Of a stretch of 21,590 nucleotides of DNA, positions 12,614 through 20,694 are shown one piece after another. Numbering within the stretch: the stretch's first letter is position 1; each line of letters begins with the position of its first letter. Both the position numbers and the translations under genes were made by a program. The notes under the pieces are model-generated. The model saw only the letters and a program-made list of their open reading frames with translations. It did no database searches and was not told where the DNA came from. The stretch comes from Deltaproteobacteria bacterium (GTDB lineage Bacteria > Desulfobacterota > GWC2-55-46): contig JACREV010000080.1 of NCBI GenBank assembly GCA_016218095.1, positions 1 through 21,590 on the forward strand, in the 5' to 3' direction.

Positions 12614-15600
12614 ATGAAGAAAAAGGAAGCTATCCAGCGTAAAGTGGTTGCCTCCATGCTCCTTGTCGGCATGATCCCGGGTATCGTCATAGGGGGGCTC
12701 GGTTATCTCGCGGGTGTCAATGCCCTCAGGGATTCGATCGGCGCAAATTTTCAGGAGATCGCCAAGGAGACCGCCGACAAGGTAGAGATAATGCTTAACA
12801 AGGTTGTGCAGGACGCCCAAAGCCTCGCCCTCTCCCCCTACATAAAGTCGGCCGTTATCAGGGCCAACGCCGCATACGATGGAAAAAGCGAAGCGCTTAT
12901 AACCGGTCCGCTCGAAAAGGACCTCAAGAAGAACGGCCCCGGGTCGGGCGCGCCTTCAGGCTCTCCCGCGGACAGCCTCTCGGGTTATCTTAAAGATTAT
13001 CAGAACCAGCGCATGGGGGAGTACGGCTCCATAATTGTAATAGACGGGGCAGGCAGGGTCATAGCGTCCACGGACGGGCTTGAGAGCCATAACCAGGCTA
13101 CGGAGAGCTGGTGGGATACGACCTTCGTAAAAGGAAAGGTCTTCGTAAGCGCCGTGACGCCCGACGAGAGGCCGCACGCGTATTCCCTGTCGATAGCCGT
13201 ACCCGTCATGGACGGCGATGAAAGGCCGCAGGGGGTCCTGAGGATGACCTATGACGTAAAGGATATCTTCAGGGTCGTAACCGACGTGAAGATAGGAAAA
13301 ACCGGCCACGCCAATCTAGTCACCACCGAAGGCACTCTGGTGGTCTGTCCTATATTCCCGCCCAAGAGCCACAAGGTCAATGATAAGCTGATCGGTCAGA
13401 TCAATACCGGCAGACCCGGCTGGGGCATCGCCGAAGACGACGCGCACGGAGGAAAAAACTCCCTCATCGGCTTCGCCCCGGTCGTCTCCACCCACCACAT
13501 GGGGCTCGACAAGATCGGCATAAAAAGGTGGTATATCTTCGTAAGACAGCTCCCCGAAGAGACATACGCCCCGATGTACTCCCTTCTTTGGAAGGCATCC
13601 ATGCTGGGGCTTATCCTGGTAGCTGGTCTGCCTGTCCTGGGGTTCTACGCCGCCAGAAGGATCATAATGCCGCTCCGCCTTCTCAAGGAAGGGGCGGAAT
13701 CGATAAGCCGGGGCCGTCTGGACCATCGCCTGGACATCAAGACAAACGATGAGATCGAGCAGCTCTCGGAGGCCTTCAACAGGATGGCGGACAACCTGGA
13801 GAAGAGCAACAGGGACAGGCAGACGTATCTCAGCCGGCTCGAGGAATCCGAGGAGAGGTACAGAACGCTTTTTGAACACGCCGAGGACTCGATGATGATG
13901 CTCGACCCCGAAGGCAGGGCTATCGCGGTGAACGAACGGGAGGAGGAGGTCATAGGATACCCGAAAGACGCGATATTGGGCAGGGAGTTCGCCGGGATCG
14001 TGGCCGGCGGGGACAGGGACGCGTTCACAAGGCTTTTCAAGAGGGCGCTGGAAGGCGAGAAGCCTCCCACAACGGAGATCAAGGTCCTCAGCGGCTCTGG
14101 CGGGCTCCTTACGATGGAGATGAGCGTTACAGGCATAAGGATGGGCGGCAGGAGCGCCTTTGCGCAGCTGCATCTGAGGGATATAACGAAAAGGAAGGTC
14201 CTTGAAGAGGAGATAAGGCTGGAAAGGGACAAGCTGGAGACCATCATCGAGAGCATGGGGGACGGCCTGGACATAGTGGACATGAACTTCAGGATCCAGT
14301 ACATGAACGACAAGTTCCTGAGCATCTTCGGCAAGGAGGCGCTCGGAAAGACCTGCTACAGGGTCTACGCGGGCAGGGAGACGCCATGCGACGAGTGCCC
14401 GGTCGTGAAAGGGATTGAAAGGATAGGCATACTCGAGGTGAACGTCCAGGGCCGGTCCTTCATGATAACGCACTCTCCGCTTAAGAACCTCGACGGCACC
14501 ACGTCGACCCTCGAGATATTCAAGGACATAACCGTAAGGAAGTCGCTGGAGAGGGCCATCAAGGAATCCGAGGAGAGGTACAGGACGCTGTTTGACCACG
14601 CCGAGGACTCGATGCTGATGCTCGACTCCGAAGGCAGGGCCGTAGCCGTAAACGAGAGGGAAGAGGAGATCATAGGATATCCGAAAGACGCGCTCCTGGG
14701 CCGCGCCTTCGCGGCGGTCGTGGACGAAGAGGACAGGGACGCGTTCACCGGACTTTTCAAGAGGGCGCTTGACGGTGGAAAAAACCCGGCCTCGGAGATC
14801 AAGGTCCTGGGCCGCGGCCGCACGCTTACGATGGAGATGAGCATTACGGGGATAAGGATAGGCGAGAGGAGCGCCTTTGCGCAGGTACATCTCCGGGACG
14901 TCACGCGCAGAAAGGTACTCGAGCAACAGCTCCTGAGGTCCGAAAGGCTTGCGGCCCTGGGGCGACTGTCCTCGACCCTGGTCCACGACCTCAGGAACCC
15001 GATCATAGGCATCAATAAAACGCTCGAAGGGCTCCTGTGCACAATGGGGTCCCGGAGCCCGGAGGAGGTAAAACGGGTGCTCGCCGACCTTGCCTCAGGC
15101 AGCGGGCTTCTCATAGGGATGGTCAACGATGTGCTTGACGTCTATCGCAACAGCTATGAGACCCTTCCGCTTATAATTTCGGACTTCTCCGTTTCCGAGG
15201 CGATACATGAGGCGTTAAAGCTCTTCCATGCGGAAGTGGAAGAGCGCAGGGTGTCTGTGGTCCTGGAAAACAGAGGCGGCCCCGTGGAGATAAAAGGCGA
15301 TAAAAGGCGGCTTCAAAGGGTATTTATAAACCTTCTCGATAACGCCATAAAGTATTCGCCTCCGGGCGGCAGCATCAGGATATCGTTTGAACCTGTCCCG
15401 GAGGAGGCGGACCGCTGGATGTTATTCAGGATCGAGGACGAAGGGCCGGGCATCCACCCCGCCGACCTTTCGCTCGTCTTCGAGCCTTTTCACAGCAAGG
15501 ACAAGAAGGCCAGTAAGACCGGAACCGGTCTCGGACTTTATTTCTGCAGGGTCGTGGTGGAGCTTCACCGGGGCAGTATTTGGGCCGGGAACAGGAAAGA

Positions 15601-15658
15601 CGGGAGCGGAGCGGTTTTTTACATCAAGCTCCCCCTTGGAGGGGCATATGCGGATTAA
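12614..15658 (+). CDS. membrane sensor histidine kinase: Cache-HAMP-PAS-PAS-PAS-HisKA-HATPase
   Basis: This predicted 1014-aa kinase starts at ATG 12614 (GGGA upstream; an in-frame TTG at 12593 is less likely). Membrane segments at about 13-33 and 332-352 flank a periplasmic double-Cache-like sensor. HAMP follows (RRIIMPLRLLKEGAESISRGRLDHRLDI). Three PAS domains lie at about 410-525, 535-645 and 650-765; the first and third are near copies. The middle one carries Cys581, Cys592 and Cys595 (C-x10-C-DE-CP), a possible metal or redox centre. HisKA has His791 (LVHDLRNP). HATPase_c has NLLDNAIKYSPPGG, DEGPGIH and GTGLGL. The C-terminus overlaps the start of a NarL-type regulator by 11 bp, so the two are a cognate pair. 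Position just upstream of cytochrome and nirK genes suggests sensing of nitrogen oxides or redox state; this is inference. Confidence 0.93.
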   Translation: MKKKEAIQRKVVASMLLVGMIPGIVIGGLGYLAGVNALRDSIGANFQEIAKETADKVEIMLNKVVQDAQSLALSPYIKSAVIRANAAYDGKSEALITGPLEKDLKKNGPGSGAPSGSPADSLSGYLKDYQNQRMGEYGSIIVIDGAGRVIASTDGLESHNQATESWWDTTFVKGKVFVSAVTPDERPHAYSLSIAVPVMDGDERPQGVLRMTYDVKDIFRVVTDVKIGKTGHANLVTTEGTLVVCPIFPPKSHKVNDKLIGQINTGRPGWGIAEDDAHGGKNSLIGFAPVVSTHHMGLDKIGIKRWYIFVRQLPEETYAPMYSLLWKASMLGLILVAGLPVLGFYAARRIIMPLRLLKEGAESISRGRLDHRLDIKTNDEIEQLSEAFNRMADNLEKSNRDRQTYLSRLEESEERYRTLFEHAEDSMMMLDPEGRAIAVNEREEEVIGYPKDAILGREFAGIVAGGDRDAFTRLFKRALEGEKPPTTEIKVLSGSGGLLTMEMSVTGIRMGGRSAFAQLHLRDITKRKVLEEEIRLERDKLETIIESMGDGLDIVDMNFRIQYMNDKFLSIFGKEALGKTCYRVYAGRETPCDECPVVKGIERIGILEVNVQGRSFMITHSPLKNLDGTTSTLEIFKDITVRKSLERAIKESEERYRTLFDHAEDSMLMLDSEGRAVAVNEREEEIIGYPKDALLGRAFAAVVDEEDRDAFTGLFKRALDGGKNPASEIKVLGRGRTLTMEMSITGIRIGERSAFAQVHLRDVTRRKVLEQQLLRSERLAALGRLSSTLVHDLRNPIIGINKTLEGLLCTMGSRSPEEVKRVLADLASGSGLLIGMVNDVLDVYRNSYETLPLIISDFSVSEAIHEALKLFHAEVEERRVSVVLENRGGPVEIKGDKRRLQRVFINLLDNAIKYSPPGGSIRISFEPVPEEADRWMLFRIEDEGPGIHPADLSLVFEPFHSKDKKASKTGTGLGLYFCRVVVELHRGSIWAGNRKDGSGAVFYIKLPLGGAYAD
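13842..14206 (+). repeat. PAS-encoding direct repeat, copy 1
   Basis: This copy begins AGGAATCCGAGGAGAGGTAC and is closely similar to 14562-14923 over its whole length. The offset is 720 bp at the start and 717 bp at the end, so the copies differ by one codon. It encodes the first PAS domain (ESEERYRTLFEHAEDSMMMLD...FAQLHLRDITKRKVLE). Confidence 0.85.
14562..14923 (+). repeat. PAS-encoding direct repeat, copy 2
   Basis: Second copy of the PAS unit at 13842-14206 (ESEERYRTLFDHAEDSMLMLD...FAQVHLRDVTRRKVLE). The two flank a different, Cys-bearing PAS domain. Long runs of shared bases indicate a fairly recent duplication within this gene. Confidence 0.85.
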
Positions 15659-16307
15659 GATACTGATAGCCGACGACCAGAGGCTCTTCCGCCAGGGCTT
15701 GAGAAGCCTTCTTGAGCAGGCTGAAGACCTGGAGGTTGTGGGGGAGGCCGCCGACGGACAGGACGCGTTCACAATGGTGCAGAAGACCGGCCCTTCCATC
15801 ATACTCATGGACGTCGAGATGCCCAAACTCGACGGCATAAACGCGACCCGCATGATCCTTGAAAGGTACCCGCATATAAGGGTGCTTATGCTCTCCGTGC
15901 ACAACGACGACGAAAGGGTCGTCTCGGCGATCCAGGCCGGGGCCGCAGGCTACATCCTCAAGGACGCGGACCACAACGAGTTCATAAGGATCATAAGGAG
16001 CACCCATAGCGGCGAACCGATAACCTCGCCTTTCCTGGCGGACCTTACGCAGCGGATACAGGGAAGGCAAAGCCCCTCCAGGACGGACGAAGAGATTAAA
16101 AGAGAGATAAGGGAAAGATACCCTTTGACGGAGCGCGAAGGGGAGATACTCGTCCATCTCCTCAAGGGCATGAGCAACAAGGAGATCTCGGATGCCGTGT
16201 GCGTTTCGACTGAGACGATAAAATCCCACCTGCAGAATATCTATAAAAAGCTCGGCGTAAAGAGCAGGATCGAGGCCGCCGTCCTCTTCCTGAAAAACAA
16301 TCCGTAA
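15648..16307 (+). CDS. NarL/FixJ-family response regulator
   Basis: This 219-aa protein starts at ATG 15648, which overlaps the kinase gene by 11 bp and has GGAGGGG upstream. The receiver domain has Asp9/Asp10, the phospho-acceptor Asp55 (ILMDVEMPKLDG), Ser83 and Lys105 (YILKDADHNEF). The C-terminal LuxR/GerE helix-turn-helix spans about 152-205 (LTEREGEILVHLLKGMSNKEISDAVCVSTETIKSHLQNIYKKLGVKSRIEA), with the recognition helix in the expected place. A linker of about 25 residues (GRQSPSRTDEEIKREIRERY) joins the two. It is surely the cognate partner of the preceding kinase. The next genes downstream, a cytochrome and nirK, are candidate targets. Confidence 0.95.
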   Translation: MRIKILIADDQRLFRQGLRSLLEQAEDLEVVGEAADGQDAFTMVQKTGPSIILMDVEMPKLDGINATRMILERYPHIRVLMLSVHNDDERVVSAIQAGAAGYILKDADHNEFIRIIRSTHSGEPITSPFLADLTQRIQGRQSPSRTDEEIKREIRERYPLTEREGEILVHLLKGMSNKEISDAVCVSTETIKSHLQNIYKKLGVKSRIEAAVLFLKNNP

Positions 16308-16462
16308 AGAAGGGAAGTAAAAGCGCAAAGTTTTAACCTCCTGCGTTATTGGATGCACCCCTCATCCGCCTCTGTCTCCCGAAAACAGGATTTTGAAGCC
16401 GCTCACCCGTTCGGGGGATGTCTTTCCCTGGAATAAGCCATAAAAATCATACCTATTGGGAA

Positions 16463-16491
16463 TTTACTGCGTCCTGCCCCGGGAGTATCAT
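16463..16491 (+). promoter_or_regulatory. candidate promoter of the cytochrome-nirK operon
   Basis: TTTACT (16463-16468), 17-bp spacer, TATCAT (16486-16491), giving a leader of about 45 nt before ATG 16545. A single NarL-type heptamer TACCTAT (16450-16456) lies near -45. No FNR/DNR-type TTGAT-N4-ATCAA box is seen. Confidence 0.4.
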
Positions 16492-16544
16492 TAATCCATA
16501 GCCCGTAAGCGGGTAAGCCGCCGTGCCTGAAAAAGGAGGTATTG

Positions 16545-17027
16545 ATGAAAGACCTGAAGGCGTCAACTCTCCTGGTGCTTCTCATAAATACGGTTCTTCT
16601 CTGCGGCGCCGCCCTGGCCGCCGAAGACTTAAGCCCCAGGGTCCCGGCCGACAAGATCGCGGCGGCGAAGGAATTGAGGAACCCCATAGCCGCAGGGGAT
16701 TCAATGCAGGAGGCCAAAAAAATCTTTACGGGAAAAGGGAGGTGTTATACCTGCCACGGGCTCTCGGGCAGGGGGGACGGCCCTGCCGGGTCTTCGTTCA
16801 ACCCGCGGCCAAGGGACTTCACGGACGCCCAATGGCAAAGGATGAGAACGGACGGGGAGATATTCTGGGCCATAAGCGAAGGCACTGAATACGGGATGAT
16901 CCCTTTCGGCGGTATCTTAAGCGAGAAAGAGCGGTGGCTCGCGGTCGATTACATCAGGGAACTGGGGAAGAACAGGGACATAAGCCATGAGACCGCCGCA
17001 AGCGGGGAGTTGGGCGTTACGAAATGA
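16545..17027 (+). CDS. periplasmic c-type cytochrome, likely electron donor to NirK
   Basis: This 160-aa protein has a Sec signal peptide (LLVLLINTVLLCGAALAA). A single heme-binding motif, CYTCHG, is at Cys67-Cys70-His71, and the likely axial Met118 is in EYGMIPFG, where a Met in this spacing is usual for class I monoheme cytochromes. The phrase 'KKIFTGKGRCYTCHGLSGRGDGPAG' is characteristic of small cytochrome c domains beside terminal reductases. A near-perfect AAAGGAGGT precedes ATG 16545; an in-frame TTG sits directly before it. nirK follows 28 bp downstream, so the two are co-transcribed. It probably delivers electrons to the type 1 copper of NirK in the periplasm; this is inferred from order and family. 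Confidence 0.9.
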   Translation: MKDLKASTLLVLLINTVLLCGAALAAEDLSPRVPADKIAAAKELRNPIAAGDSMQEAKKIFTGKGRCYTCHGLSGRGDGPAGSSFNPRPRDFTDAQWQRMRTDGEIFWAISEGTEYGMIPFGGILSEKERWLAVDYIRELGKNRDISHETAASGELGVTK

Positions 17028-17055
17028 GTGCAAAAACATACCATGGAGGAAGAAT

Positions 17056-18084
17056 ATGGGAATAAGAAGTAAGACAGCTTCTGTACTGGCGGCCGCGGCT
17101 ATGGCATTTTGCCTGTCCAGCCCGTCAGGCGTCTGGGCCCTGGAGGAAAAGGCGGTCATAACCTCTGCCCCGAATGTGCCTCCCCCGATTACCCGGACCG
17201 CTCCGGCCAGGGTGGTCATGGAGATGGAAACGACGGAGCAGAAAGGCAGGCTTGCCGACGGGGTCGAGTACGAATTCTGGACATTCAACGGCACGGTGCC
17301 GGGGCCGTTCGCAAGGGTGAGGGTGGGCGACACCGTCGTATTCCGCCTTAAGAACAGCGAGAGCAGCCAGAACATCCATTCGATAGACCTGCACGCCGTA
17401 ACGGGTCCGGGGGGAGGAGCAAAGGCTACCCAGACCATCCCGGGCGGCCATACCGCCTTTGAGTGGAAGACCCTGAACCCCGGTCTCTACATCTACCACT
17501 GCGCCACCTCGCATATCCCGACGCACATCGCAAACGGGATGTACGGCCTTATCATGGTGGAGCCTGAAAAGGGCATGCCCAGGGTGGACCATGAATACTA
17601 CGTCGTGCAGGGGGACTTCTACACGGCGGGCAAGTTCGGGGAAAAAGGCTTTCAGCCCTACTCGGTCGAGAAAGGAAGGGATGAGAAGGCCGAGTATGTG
17701 GTATTCAACGGGAGCGTGGGCGCGGTCACCGGGCCCGGCGCCCTCAAGGCAAAGGCCGGGGAGACGGTGCGTCTCTACGTCGGCAACGGCGGGCCTAACC
17801 TTGTGTCGGCCTTCCATGTGATCGGAGAGATATTCGACAAGGTCTATCAGGAAGGCGCGATGGGCTCCGAGCCTGCCAGAAATGTCCAGACCACGATGAT
17901 ACCTCCGGGAGGCGCGGCCATAGTGGAGTTCAAGGTGGATGTCCCGGGGTCTTACATCCTCGTGGACCACAGCATCTTCCGCGCCATTGACAAGGGCGCC
18001 GTAGGCATACTCGACGTGGCCGGTAAAGATTCGGCCCAGGTCTTCATGCCTGTAAAGACAGGCTCAGAAGACGGCGGCCATTGA
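17056..18084 (+). CDS. nirK: copper-containing nitrite reductase, AniA type
   Basis: This 342-aa two-cupredoxin protein reduces nitrite to nitric oxide in the periplasm. The Sec signal ends at VWA (about residue 28) and there is no lipobox. All copper ligands are present: type 1 His108, Cys149, His157 and Met162; type 2 His113, His148 and His305. The catalytic Asp111 (HSIDLH) and His254 (FHVIGEIFDKVY) are also present. The sequences YIYHCATSHIPTHIANGMYGLIMVEP and VDHSIFRAIDKGA closely follow Neisseria AniA, so this is the class II type. The start is ATG 17056 with GGAGGA just upstream; longer in-frame starts add a non-signal stretch. No fused cytochrome or C-terminal extension is present, so the upstream cytochrome is the probable donor. 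A strong terminator follows. Confidence 0.96.
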   Translation: MGIRSKTASVLAAAAMAFCLSSPSGVWALEEKAVITSAPNVPPPITRTAPARVVMEMETTEQKGRLADGVEYEFWTFNGTVPGPFARVRVGDTVVFRLKNSESSQNIHSIDLHAVTGPGGGAKATQTIPGGHTAFEWKTLNPGLYIYHCATSHIPTHIANGMYGLIMVEPEKGMPRVDHEYYVVQGDFYTAGKFGEKGFQPYSVEKGRDEKAEYVVFNGSVGAVTGPGALKAKAGETVRLYVGNGGPNLVSAFHVIGEIFDKVYQEGAMGSEPARNVQTTMIPPGGAAIVEFKVDVPGSYILVDHSIFRAIDKGAVGILDVAGKDSAQVFMPVKTGSEDGGH

Positions 18085-18139
18085 AAATGAGGCTGGCCGT
18101 ATCATAAGGCAAGTAGCCGTGAACAGGAACGGGTTCGTT

Positions 18140-18190
18140 TCGAAGACCCCCTGCGGATCTTGCAGGGGGTCTTCGATCGATTGATTTTTT
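18140..18190 (+). terminator. rho-independent terminator after nirK
   Basis: A perfect 14-bp stem (CGAAGACCCCCTGC, 18141-18154, with its complement 18162-18175) plus one more T-A pair and a 7-nt loop is followed by ATTGATTTTTTT. It ends the cytochrome-nirK transcript and separates it from the convergent nirJ-nirF unit. Confidence 0.85.
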
Positions 18191-18240
18191 TCAGGGGCTG
18201 AGAAAGCGGCAGACCCTTGTTTTTGGCTGGGAGGGATGCT

Positions 18241-18267
18241 AAAAAGAGCCCGCGTTTTATCGGGACT
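18241..18267 (-). terminator. weak terminator after nirF
   Basis: Reading the - strand: AGTCCCG, an 8-nt loop, CGGGCT and then CTTTTT, just after the nirF stop. The stem is short (about 6 bp with one bulge), so function is uncertain. Confidence 0.4.
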
Positions 18268-18274
18268 GACATTT

Positions 18275-19474
18275 TTAAAGCCCGAATTGCCCTGCCCTGT
18301 AGGAGGAGAATATCCCCGAAGGCCTCCTCACCTTGAAATCCCTTATGACTTTTTTTGTGTCGGTATCGTAGACGGCTACCCGGTCCTCTTCCCTGATTGA
18401 TACATAGGCCGCCTCGCCCTTTGCCGTGAACTGCGGGTCAATGGCGCCCTTGCCGGCGTCTATCCTGTCCTTCACCTCTAAGGTTTCGGTATCTATTATC
18501 TCTATGAGACGCTCTTCCGGGCCCCCAGGCGCTCCGGTATTGTCTACCCAGACCTCACGGCCTCCGGGCCTTGCCACGACGAAAAGGCCGGTCCCTGAGA
18601 TGGGGATGGATTTTTTAAGCGACCAGTTTTCGGTATCGTATACGAGCACCCGTTTTTTCCCAAAGGCAGGGACAAAGGCGTACCTCCCTGATATGGCCCA
18701 GGACTCGAAGTGCGGTATGTGGTGGACCGGCGCGGCCTTGTCCCCCGTAGCCCTTCTCTCGCTCACGTCTATCTTTCTTATCGTGTCGAGCCTCCAAGTG
18801 TCCACAAGCCCCATCCAATCCGATTTTTCAAAACCCACAACGTAATACCTGCCGTCCGGGGTGATGAGCTGGTCGTAGGGGGTCTCTCCCGCGCCGTCGA
18901 ATTTTTTTATTACCGGGAACCCTTCTGCCTTCATGTCCACTACCCAGACGGAGTTGCCTTCCATGAGGGCGAATATCATGAGGTTATCCGGGGTGTCGAG
19001 CGGCCCTACTGTGCGCGAGGGCGGGGCGCCTTCCTTGTATATCGCGGGTATCTCCTTTACCTTCTTTAAATCCCTTGAATCGAATACGACCGCGCCCCCG
19101 GGCGAGTAGTTGCAGACCATGACGTATCTATTGTCCCTTGAGATAGCTATGCCTATCGAAGTCTCCCCGGCCTTCGCCTGCCTTTCGAGCGAAAGCGTGA
19201 GGAGGTCTATCTTCGAAAGGGTCCCGTCTCTCGCTATGACAAAGGCGAATCTGGCGTCCCTCGAAAATACGATCGTAGCGTGCCTTAGGTCACCGAGCCC
19301 CTCGACCCTTCCCAAAAACTCGTGCTCGACCGAGTCTATCACCACGACCGACCCCGATTCCCTCTCGACGACGACCATGAGGGCGGAGGTGCCGTAGGGC
19401 CTGCCGGCGGCCTCTGTATCGATTGCCGAAAGAAGCAAAAACAAAACCATTAGCGCGAACGATATCTTTTTCAC
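18275..19474 (-). CDS. nirF: heme d1 biosynthesis protein NirF
   Basis: This 399-aa protein is a cytochrome d1-type eight-bladed beta-propeller with a signal peptide (KKISFALMVLFLLLSAIDTEA). Diagnostic NirF stretches are VVVERESGSVVVIDS, HATIVFSRDARFAFVIARDGTLSKIDLLTL, SIGIAISRDNRYVMVCNYSPGGAVVFDS, YDQLITPDGRYYVVGF, HHIPHFESWAI and the end PSGIFSSYRAGQFGL. NirF acts in a late step of heme d1 synthesis; a dihydro-heme d1 dehydrogenase role is described for the Pseudomonas enzyme. The start is GTG at 19474, overlapping the nirJ stop as GTGA with GGGAGGAGAAG upstream, so translation is coupled to nirJ. The propeller alone could be confused with NirN or NirS, but no c-heme motif is present and the length fits NirF. 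Confidence 0.93.
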   Translation of the reverse strand: MKKISFALMVLFLLLSAIDTEAAGRPYGTSALMVVVERESGSVVVIDSVEHEFLGRVEGLGDLRHATIVFSRDARFAFVIARDGTLSKIDLLTLSLERQAKAGETSIGIAISRDNRYVMVCNYSPGGAVVFDSRDLKKVKEIPAIYKEGAPPSRTVGPLDTPDNLMIFALMEGNSVWVVDMKAEGFPVIKKFDGAGETPYDQLITPDGRYYVVGFEKSDWMGLVDTWRLDTIRKIDVSERRATGDKAAPVHHIPHFESWAISGRYAFVPAFGKKRVLVYDTENWSLKKSIPISGTGLFVVARPGGREVWVDNTGAPGGPEERLIEIIDTETLEVKDRIDAGKGAIDPQFTAKGEAAYVSIREEDRVAVYDTDTKKVIRDFKVRRPSGIFSSYRAGQFGL

Positions 19475-20586
19475 CTTCTCCTCCCGAATATTTCCGCTTC
19501 AGTCAGATAACAGGCAGGGTCCTCGGCGAACGGGTCGCCTGTCGTTGCGAACGCCCTCTGTCTCGAGTTCCCGTTGCAGACGTCGAAGTGGATGCAGGCC
19601 GAGCACCGCCCTTTTATAAGCCCCCTTCTTTGCCTGAGCGCGTCTTTAAGAGTATCGTTCTCCTCCCATATCTCGCCGAATGTCCGCTCCCGGAGATTGC
19701 CGAACGAATGGGTAGTCCAGAACTGGTCCGGGTGGACAAAGCCCCGGCTGTCTATGGAGCCGATGAGCGCCCCGGAGGTGTTCCCCCCGCGCTCAATGAG
19801 ACTCGAATAGAGTATCTGCGCCTTTGCCGGGTCCCGGCCCTTGAGTTTCAGGTAAAGATAAACCCCGTCAGCCTCATTCGACCCGGTGACTATGTCGGCG
19901 GGGACGGACCTCTCCAAAAAATCAACGGCCGCGCCGATTATCGAGTCGACGGCCCGCCGGGTCTCGTCGTGGCCGGGTGCGTCGTCTCTGCCGCCCCTGC
20001 CTGAGTAGACGAGGTGGGAAAAATAGGCCCTCTTTATCCCTTCTCCCTCGACGAGCCTGAAGACGAAGGGGAGCTCTCCCAGATTCAGCCTCGTAAGGGT
20101 GAGCCGCAATCCGGTAGCTATCCCGGCCCGCATGGACGCGCGTATTCCGTGGAGGGCCCTCTTGAACGAGCCTTTTCCCCTTATCGAGTCGTTTACCTTC
20201 TCATCACCTTCGAGGCTTACGCCTATGTATGCCGCTCCTGCGTCCTTGAGCCTCTTTGCCGTATCGCCGCCGAGCGAAACGCCGCTCGTCGAGACCGCGG
20301 CCCTTAAAGAGAGTTTCGCGGCGTGAGAGACGAGCCTGAAGAGGTCCTTTCTTTCGAGCGGGTCCCCGCCCGAAAATATCAGCGTGGCAACCCCGTAATA
20401 GGCAAGACCGTCGATCGCGCGGAGCGCCTCTTCGGTCGAGAGCTCCCTCTCATCAGCCGACCCTGCCTCGCTGTAGCAGTGCCGGCATCTGAGCGTGCAC
20501 GCGCCGGTTATGTTCCATACGACTACAGGCCGAGCCCCTTGGGCGCGCCTTGCGGGTCCGCCAAGCATGTCCGTGATGTTCAGCAT
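19471..20586 (-). CDS. nirJ: radical SAM heme d1 biosynthesis protein NirJ
   Basis: This 371-aa radical SAM enzyme carries the cluster motif C30-x3-C34-x2-C37 (TGACTLRCRHCYSEAG), a glycine-rich FSGGDPL and GVSLEG. The C-terminal half has SHLVYSGRG and the SPASM-like cluster KGRCSACIHFDVCNGNSRQRA, with a final DPACYLTEAE. These match Pseudomonas NirJ closely; NirJ removes propionate side chains from 12,18-didecarboxysiroheme. The start is taken at 20586 (MLNITDML, with GGGGGAT upstream), which aligns with known NirJ N-termini; an in-frame ATG at 20631 has no ribosome site and lies in the promoter. A PqqE-like or AhbC-like SPASM enzyme is the alternative, but coupling to nirF favours NirJ. A divergent promoter region lies upstream. 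Confidence 0.93.
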   Translation of the reverse strand: MLNITDMLGGPARRAQGARPVVVWNITGACTLRCRHCYSEAGSADERELSTEEALRAIDGLAYYGVATLIFSGGDPLERKDLFRLVSHAAKLSLRAAVSTSGVSLGGDTAKRLKDAGAAYIGVSLEGDEKVNDSIRGKGSFKRALHGIRASMRAGIATGLRLTLTRLNLGELPFVFRLVEGEGIKRAYFSHLVYSGRGGRDDAPGHDETRRAVDSIIGAAVDFLERSVPADIVTGSNEADGVYLYLKLKGRDPAKAQILYSSLIERGGNTSGALIGSIDSRGFVHPDQFWTTHSFGNLRERTFGEIWEENDTLKDALRQRRGLIKGRCSACIHFDVCNGNSRQRAFATTGDPFAEDPACYLTEAEIFGRRR

Positions 20587-20626
20587 AGCGTATCCCCCGG
20601 TGGGTCTCTTTTCGGGCTTGGTGGAA

Positions 20627-20654
20627 AGCATAGCAGAAAAAAACCGGTTGTTAA
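20627..20654 (-). promoter_or_regulatory. nirJ-nirF promoter
   Basis: Reading the - strand: TTAACA (20649-20654), 16-bp spacer, TATGCT (20627-20632), with a leader of about 35 nt before nirJ. The -35 box lies inside the left arm of the inverted repeat at 20643-20694. Confidence 0.55.
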
Positions 20655-20694
20655 GCGTTCGTGAAAAAAAGTCCCGGAGCGCTTGACAACCGGT
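20643..20694. promoter_or_regulatory. divergent operator: 15-bp inverted arms over both -35 boxes
   Basis: ACCGGTTGTTAAGCG (20643-20657) is repeated inverted as CGCTTGACAACCGGT (20680-20694) with one mismatch and a 22-bp A-rich centre. Each arm contains the -35 box of one of the two divergent promoters. A regulator binding the arms would control both transcripts together. Confidence 0.6.

Noticed and set aside
13316..14986. A 556-aa open frame on the - strand across the large kinase gene
   Set aside because: It is antisense to a gene with complete kinase domains, shows no recognisable domain and arises from GC-rich codon bias. The same holds for 7229-8503 and 6116-6892 on the - strand.
16450..16456. 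TACCTAT as a NarL binding site
   Set aside because: It matches the heptamer consensus and sits near -45, but there is no partner heptamer in 7-2-7 arrangement and a match of this length is expected by chance about once in four such gaps. It is mentioned only as context.
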